This document shows positions 23,560 through 32,500 of a stretch of DNA of 64,000 bases, in pieces. The notes beneath the pieces are model-generated. The model had not been told where the DNA came from. It searched no databases and saw only the letters and a program-made list of their open reading frames with translations. Made by a program: the position numbers and the translations under genes. Position 1 is the stretch's first letter; every line of letters begins with the position of its first letter. The DNA comes from Lineus longissimus (Eukaryota > Nemertea > Pilidiophora > Heteronemertea > Lineidae). The stretch covers positions 23,865,195-23,929,194 of the forward strand of contig NC_088312.1 in the NCBI RefSeq assembly GCF_910592395.1, read 5' to 3'.

Positions 23560-26500
23560 ACGACGGACGCCACGGTATGGGATAAGCTCACCTCTGCTAA
23601 GAGGTGAGCTAAAAAGCCAATGACCCAGACTTGCTGTCCTTCATGAGAGGGCATCTTTCTAGCAGACAACTGTTAGTGTGGCTCTTCATCCACATGAAAA
23701 CAAGGATATTTACAAATGATGGCATGGACTTCTTGGGTGAGAAGTCAAATACTTACAAACGAGCTGTTTTATCTCAAGAACTTCATCAGTTACTAGATAT
23801 CCGTTCATGAAAGCTGTACCAAGGGCCATGTAGTTCTCAGCTGAACACTCCATCAGGATACTAAATGGATCACCAGACTTCCAAGCCAGGGGAGTAGACA
23901 AGCTCGAAACCTACAAATAAAGGTAATGTTAACCTTGATATCGGGCCTGAAGAGTATGATTAGTGGATTGAAGGCCATCGTTTACATTGTTTGACATCAG
24001 AAGATAGTCTGTTACTTCATGCCTGCTGCACTGGGGTCAACCCAGTGCCCAGTCTGATTTAACATCGTATGACATTCTCTTCACCAACATTTTTTGGCAA
24101 CAGGACATCTGTCCCTTGAAGGAGTTATACAAATGCCAGAGTGTGTCTAAAACGTAAACTGTATTTCAGAAGATTCTAAACACAACCTCAGTTTGATATT
24201 AAGTCTATGTTTGGCATGCCATACAAGGAACCCAGGATATGAAAGTGACTTGTCTAAGGTCACAAGCATAAGTGTTGGCTATCAAAGCTACCGTGCCTCA
24301 TTCATGAGTATGCACTGTAACAACTAGCGCTCCAATAGAACTATGAACCATCAAGGCTTACCTGGATTCTTTTATTCATCGGCACAGAAAAGGACCAGGC
24401 CAGATAGTCGTTGGTGTCGGTCGGTAACTTGGCCTCGAGGAGTACACAGACATAGTCTTCATCAGTCATGTAGTGTGGAGTGTGGTACTGGCTGTCCAGG
24501 CAGCAAGCCCACCCAGCCATTTCGATTGAGAGCTGAAAGGAATGATATGGTACTGGCTGTCCAGGCAGCAAGTCCACACAGCCATTTCGATTGAGAGCTG
24601 ATAGTAATGATAAGGTACTGGCTGTCCAGGCAGCAAGTCCACACAGCCATTTCGATTGAGAGCTGAAAGGAATGATATGGTATTGGCTGTCCAGGCAGCA
24701 AGTCCACACAGCCATTTCGATTGAGAGCTGAAAGGAATGATATGGTACTGGCTGTCCAGGCAGCAAGTCCACACAGCCATTTCGATTGAGAGCTGAAAGG
24801 AATGATATGGTATTGGCTGTCCAGGCAGCAAGCCCACCCAGCCATTTCGATTGAGAGCTGAAAGGAATGATATGGTACTGGCTGTCCAGGCAGCAAGCCC
24901 ACCCAGCCATTTCGATTGAGAGCTGAAAGGAATGATATGGTATTGGCTGTCCAGGCAGCAAGCCCACACAGCCATTTCGATTGAGAGCTGAAAGGAATGA
25001 TATGGTACTGGCTGTCCAGGCAGCAAGCCCACCCAGCCATTTCGATTGAGAGCTGATAGTAATGATAAGGTACTGGCTGTCCAGGCAGCAAGCCCACCCA
25101 GCCATTTCGATTGAGAGCTGAAAGGAATGATATGGTATTGGCTGTCCAGGCAGCAAGCCCACCCAGCCATTTCGATTGAGAGCTGAAAGGAATGATATGG
25201 TACTGGCTGTCCAGGCAGCAAGCCCACCCAGCCATTTCGATTGAGAGCTGAAAGGAATGATATGGTACTGGCTGTCCAGGCAGCAAGTCCACACAGCCAT
25301 TTCGATTGAGAGCTGAAAGGAATGATATGGTATTGGCTGTCCAGGCAGCAAGCCCACACAGCCATTTCGATTGAGAGCTGAAAGGAATGATATGGTACTG
25401 GCTGTCCAGGCAGCAAGTCCACCCAGCCATTTCGATTGAGAGCTGAAAGGAATGATATGGTACTGGCTGTCCAGGCAGCAAGCCCACCCAGCCATTTCGA
25501 TTGAGAGCTGAAAGGAATGATATGGTATTGGCTGTCCAGGCAGCAAGCCCACCCAGCCATTTCGATTGAGAGCTGAAAGGAATGATATGGTATTGGCTGT
25601 CCAGGCAGCAAGCCCACCCAGCCATTTCGATTGAGAGCTGAAAGGAATGATATGGTACTGGCTGTCCAGGCAGCAAGTCCACACAGCCATTTCGATTGAG
25701 AGCTGAAAGGAATGATATGGTATTGGCTGTCCAGGCAGCAAGCCCACACAGCCATTTCGATTGAGAGCTGAAAGGAATGATATGGTACTGGCTGTCCAGG
25801 CAGCAAGTCCACACAGCCATTTCGATTGAGAGCTGAAAGGAATGATATGGTACTGGCTGTCCAGGCAGCAAGTCCACACAGCCATTTCGATTGAGAGCTG
25901 AAAGGAATGATATGGTACTGGCTGTCCAGGCAGCAAGCCCACCCAGCCATTTCGATTGAGAGCTGAAAGGAATGATATGGTATTGGCTGTCCAGGCAGCA
26001 AGTCCACACAGCCATTTCGATTGAGAGCTGAAAGGAATGATATGGTACTGGCTGTCCAGGCAGCAAGCCCACCCAGCCATTTCGATTGAGAGCTGATAGT
26101 AGTGATAAGGTACTGGCTGTCCAGGCAGCAAGTCCACACAGCCATTTCGATTGAGAGCTGAAAGGAATGATATGGTACTTGGATATTAGACTCTTAGACG
26201 ATATAAAACATAACAGTTCTTCCGCTTTATTCAGGAATTCTTTGCTACAAAATTCGATCTCCGTCCTTCTCCTTCAGCGCGCCATTCGACCCCCGCGGAC
26301 CAAGTCCGCACCAGCCGGATGTGAGCCGAAGACAGTCACATCCAACTGGGAAACTATTAACTCCTATCCATCCTCCTTTCCCCGTTAAAACCTTAACGGT
26401 AATCAAATCTATTAAACTTATGTACATGTGTATACTATTGATAATCAATGTCCCAACTGATAGAACCCCAAATTTAACCTATTGAGTACTGGACTCACAG

Positions 26501-29500
26501 TTGTTCAAAAACTATGCTTAAAAGGCTTATGCCGAGTTTAAAGTGAAATGACGTTTTGTTAACAAATACCAGCTGAACCCGGAATATTCATAAAATGACA
26601 GTCCATAATAATTTCCGGTAACGTATCCTGACTGACTTTACAGTAGGTTCAGCTTGACTAATGCAGATCAACTGTCTATAGAATATATCCAATAGTGAAT
26701 CACTATTCCATCTATACTCTTTGAACATGCCAATTTTTGTCCGTCTGTCCATCTGTTATGGAACACAGAATTCTCAACTTCCACAATTATGCACAAAGAA
26801 TGAAACGGTTGAAACTCTGAATACTGTCATCCACAAAAAACTGTAACGTGTTGGTTGATATGGTTTAATGAAAAACAAGTAACCCCAAGCAATTTTTGCT
26901 CCCAATTCTAATTATCAACCCATTTTGATTAAGTCTAAACAAACTGATTGTTAGCATTCAGAATTTCTGTTGTTTCATTAAGTTCACCATTGTCCGGATA
27001 GTGACTGATAAGCACTATTTCAAAAAGGTCCCTACACGTATCCAAGTGTCCATTTCACAAAAAGGATATCCATAATGATAAGTCTATTAAATGTCACTGT
27101 CCTCGAGCAAGGCACTTCTCGATGATGGTTAACATGGCTTGGGCACCATGCACCACGAACGATCTGCGACCAGCATGGCTTGGGCACCACGCACCAATAA
27201 CGACAGCAAGCATGGACTGGGCACCATGCACCAATAAGCGACAGCAAGCGTGGCCTGGGCACCACGCACCAATAAACAACAGCAAGCGTGGCCTGGGCAC
27301 CACGCACCAATAAACAACAGCAAGCGTGGCCTGGGCACCACGCACCAATAAACAACAGCAAGCGTGGCCTGGGCACCACGCACCAATAAACAACAGCAAG
27401 CGTGGCCTGGGCACCACGCACCAATAAAATGACAGCAAGCAAACATGTCAGCACTGCAGGGGGCACAACCTGACGATTGGCCTTATCATAGTCTTCTCGC
27501 CAACCTGGACTTTGACAACTCGACGATGACCATCTCTGCCGGTAAACACTTCTGTTACTCGTCCCATTGGCCAATCTCCTCTCACTGATCCAGGATCTGC
27601 CACCAGTACAACGTCTCCTACTTCTAAATCCTTCTTGACATCTCTCCACTTGTGGCGCTGACGCAACAGAGGGAGCCACTCCTTTAACCACCGGGACCAA
27701 AATTCCTTCAGTAGCTCCTGAACTCTCCTCCATCGTCGTCTTGGGTTGAAATCTGAGCTATCTATCTCTTCTGGGGCAAACTGTCCGCCGCACTGACCAA
27801 ATAGAAAGTGGTTAGGTGTTATAGGGGGAGCATCCTTGGAATCTGCTGACTGGTAAGACAACGGCCTGGAATTGAGCAGGGCTTCAGCTCCAGTGAATGC
27901 AGTGCTCAGCTCTTCATCTGTGATGTCTGCTTTCTGAAGTACAGCATATATCGCCTTCTTTGCACTCTTCACCAGACTTTCATGAATTCCACCAAAGTGA
28001 GGTCCATGTGGCGGATTAAACCTCCATTTTATTCCTCGCGCTGCTCCATCTCTAGTTACTCTCACTTGGTCCAGCTGGGTGACCAATTCCATCAATTCTC
28101 GGTTAGCCCCAACGAAGTTCGTGCCATTATCTGAAGTAACTTCTACTGGGACGCCTCTACGGTGAGTAAATCTGTTGAAGGCATTCAGGAACGAGTTGGT
28201 ATCTAAAGCATATGCCATCTCCAAGTGTACCGCCCTCGAGGCATGGCAAGTAAATAGGCACAGGTATCTCTTAGTTTGTACTCTCCCTCGTCCTTGCTTA
28301 GTAAGAAACGGTCCAGCATAGTCGACTGAAGAAACTGAGAAGGCTCTCATTGGTGGACTCACTCTTGTTCTTGGCAGGGGGGCCATCAATTGTGACGTTA
28401 CTCTTGCCTTCTTACGTTCACAGGCTGCGCACTTAGCCTCCCAATCCCGGATCTCCTCTCGACCTCTAATAATCCAATACTTGGCTGACATCTCTGACAA
28501 GATCTTGTTTGTCCCAGCTACATGATTCTCTCTTTCATGGTAGAATCTCACCAGTAACTGGGTCACGTGGTGTTTTCTCGGTAGTATTATCGGGCACTTG
28601 GCTTCATAGGACAGATTATCAGCATAAGCTAGACGACTGTTGCTACGAAGTAAGAAGTCGGCATCTAATTTTGGCGTCAGGCCAGCTATTTGACTGGACT
28701 TGGGCAGCTCCCTTCCATGGCATAACGCGCTATACTCCTCTGCAAAGGCTTCTTTTTGGCACTGTCTAATCAAGAGTAACTCAGTCGCTTTTACTTCCTC
28801 AACTTCTAGTTCTCCTTGTTTCCTCTCAGTGGGGGCTGCCTGACAATTTCCGATAAACCGCTGCACCCATGCATGAACACGTGTCAATCTCTGCCAGCTG
28901 GAGAATCGGGAAGGGTCTAGTCTTGTATCTGCAAGGTTCATCACTTGTTTTAGACTGTTCTTTTCTTCCAAGCTGAGGTAACTGCTCTCATTTTTCATTT
29001 CATCCTGGACTTCATCTCCCTGTCCAACAACTCTCTCTGGCCACTCTGAAGAATCCCTTTGTAAAAACTCTGGGCCGTCCCACCATAGGCTGGACTCTGC
29101 TAGGTCTTTTGCTCTTACACCTCTTGAAGGCAGGTCTGCTGGGTTTTCTTTGGTTGGCACATATCTCCACTGTTGAGGGTCTGTATGTTGCTGTATCAGG
29201 CCTACTCGGTTGGCAACGAAAGATTTCAGTTTTCTGCTAGGTCGCTTTATCCACCAGAGAACGTTTTGACTATCACTCCAAAACACCACCTCCTTGACAT
29301 TGGTGGCCAATGCTGCTACAATGCTCAGACTGAGTTGAAGTCCTAGGACCGCCGCCATCATCTCTAGTCTCGGGATGCTCACTGAGGTTAACGGTGCAAC
29401 CTTGGTCTTGGACGCTACAATCCTTGTGGCTACCATTCCACTGGCATAGGTGCTTCTTGCATACACCACAGTCCCATATGCATCTTTTGAGGCATCACCA

Positions 29501-32500
29501 AAGGTGTGAAGTTGGAAACTTGTCATCTCCTCAGCAAGTTGTAGGCATCTAGGGATCCTGGCTTGGGCCAACCCTGTGATTTCAACTATCCAATCCCAAG
29601 CTTTCTTTTCAATCTCCTCTGGCAATTCTTCATCCCATTCCACGCCACACATCCATACATCCTGCATGATGATTTTTCCTTGTATAACATATGGCGACAT
29701 CAACCCAAGGGGATCAAAAATGGTTGCTATTCTTCGCAGTAGGCTCCTCTTCGTAAGCTTGAGATCAGCAGCAGGGGGTGTCAGCCGATAACAGAACGCG
29801 TCTTCTTCCGCCTTCCACAGCACTCCAAGGGCCTTTACTGATGGCAAATATCCCTCCTCCATATTAATCTCTGAAGCTCTATCTTCATCTGGTATGATGG
29901 CTAAAACTTCGGGTGAGTTGGACAACCATTTTCTGGCATGCATCCCAGCTCCTTTCCACAATGCTGATAACTCTCTGTACAGCTTTTTTCCCTGTTCATC
30001 ATCGTTCACTGAGTCAAGAGTGTCGTCCATGTAAGTTGACTTCAAAATTGCCTCTGCTGCTCTAGGGCACTGTGTCTGGTGGGCTCTTGCATGCTCTTGA
30101 GAAACCAACTGTGCCAAAAACGGTGAGCTGTTGATTCCAAAAACAAGTCGCTGGAACTCAAACGTCTCTGGATCTCTTGTCCTGTCTTCTAGGTCCCGCC
30201 ACAGAAATCGGTGATACCTTTTATCTTCTTCTTCTAAGGATATCTGCAGGTACATCTCCGCTATGTCGCAAACAATAGCAACTGGGTACCTCCTAAAGCG
30301 CAGTAATACCTCGAACAGCTCGTTTTGGATCTTCGGTCCTGTATTTATATTGTCATTCAAACTTTCAACTTTCGCCGAGGCATCGAAAACTATCCTTGTT
30401 TTTGTTGTGCTCTTGTCAGGACGGACCACAGGGAAGTGTGGTAGGTACCACTGATGACTATTTCTCTCATCATCCTTGATCTTCTTAATGTAACCCTTTT
30501 CTTGGTATTGCTGAATGACTCGGGAGTAACTTTTTCCAAGCTCTGGATTTTTCTGCAGTTTGGTCTCTGTTGATATCAGCCGTTTCTCAGCCATCTCCCG
30601 GCTATCTAGCATTGCTGGGTGGTGGTTTCCCTTCCATGGTACGGCCACTTGATATCTGTCCTCTACTATCTTGACTGACGATCTGGCATTCTGCAGCACT
30701 TTCCGATCACTCTCATTCAAGGGGGTTTGTCCTTCATTCACTTTGCTGATGCTCTCTATCTCCCAAAATGCTCTCAGGTTATCATTGATTTCATGCAGCA
30801 ATGGCGACTCCTTGGTGAAGAAGCTGTAAGCCATGTTGGTTGCCTCCCTCTTTTGGCCCGAGGGAGTCCCTACCGGACCGATACACGTCCATCCCAGTCT
30901 TGTCTCTCTCGCTGTTGGTTCACCAGGTCGACCAATGACGTCTCGAATGCTTTGATGTAGCTCACTGTAATCTGCACCTATCAGGAGATCCACTGAGGTT
31001 CTCTTACCAATCTTTGGAAACTGGATATCTTTCAAATGGCTATATTGATCCTGCTTCAAAGACCAATCTGTTGCTTTTAAATCACCCGTGACTTTATCCA
31101 CTGTCTTTGCCCAAATCTTCATATCTACTCGTCGATTCAAACTTTCTATTCCCACTTCAACTGGCATGGTGGTGAATGTCTTCAGCTTTCCATTTAGGAC
31201 GTTAACTGTGGTTTGTTCAATTTTCCCTTGCACTCCGAGTTCTGCAGCTAAGTTTGCATCTATGTAGGTCGATGTACTCGCATCATCTAGCAAGGCGTTA
31301 GTCTTTATTCTTTTTCCACCATGCTTTATTATGACTGGAACGGTTCTCAGCGCGATTTCACTCGAGTTCTTTGCAGCCAGTGTCACTGTTGCCATTGTGC
31401 TCTCATCTGAGTCTTGGTAGTTACCACTCCCTTCCATGGGTCGACGACTCTCAGCTCTCTTCGCTTTTCCATGCAGCAACCGGTGGTGTGTCTGTTTGCA
31501 GCCATCTATCTTGCATTGACGTGTCCTTGGGCACTTTTCTGCTCTGTGACCATTACCGCTAAGACATCTGTAGCAAAGTTTCTTTTCTTTGGCTGTTTTC
31601 CACCGCAGGTCCACTGACATCGCCTTGAAGCTGTCACATTCCCATGCTCCATGCTCTGAACCGCATACATTGCATGATCTGGTGTATTTTCCCATGGCTC
31701 CGGAGTGTGACTGTGATTGACGGTCTGTGCTACTTTGTGACGTGACAAAGCTCCTATCTTTTCTTGGGTCTTTCTTGGGAAAATCCCTCACACCATTGAT
31801 GGCTTCCATAGCGTTGACTTGAAACTCTGTTTCTTCATTTACAAATTCTCGAAGGGACATCACAGTTTTCTCTTTTGCTTTATCATAGGCCCATCTGTGG
31901 TAGCGTGCAAGGAGAAGCTCACTCAGTTTCCGCTGTATTGACAGAAACAAACTGCCACTGCCCAATTCAGATTCCTGGTGCGCATCCTTCAAATTAACTG
32001 TGATGACATCTAATAGTTCTGCCAATTTCTCTAAATCCTTTGCATTCCCATCACGGACTTGCTTGAACTTCTCTAACTCATCCAGTCTCAGGATAAGCTG
32101 CCTCCTCTGGCCTCCGTATTTTCTCTCCAGGCGATCCTTAGCAACTTCATATGCAGACGCTGAATACCCCAACCCATCAACAACTTTCAGAGCTTCACCA
32201 GTAAGGCATTCTCTAAGTCTCAACAGCTTGTACTCTGCAGTGATAGTGGTTTCATCGACGCAACTAGTGAAGGCAGCCTTCCATGCTGAGTAGTTTCTCT
32301 TATCACCACTAAACTTGGGGATAGTAACGCGGGTTAAATGCCTTATAGGATCAAACTCAACCGCCTGAGAACTGGAACTTCCGGATGAGACTCTACGGGA
32401 ACTGCTGGTCGTGACCGCTGCAGCAACTGGTCTTGAGCTTGGGCTGGTACTACTGCTGCTAGTAGTGGTAGTACCACGACTGGTGATAGTGTCACTGGTA

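Noticed and set aside
24341-26145. Three minus-strand frames of 536-598 codons
   Set aside because: The 65-bp unit without stops cycles through all three frames. Only the 3' end of one (from 24,532) is real, as HLCS exon 3.
27032-27733. Separate minus-strand gene downstream of gag-pol
   Set aside because: It is an out-of-frame shadow of the integrase end joined to the element's internal repeat.
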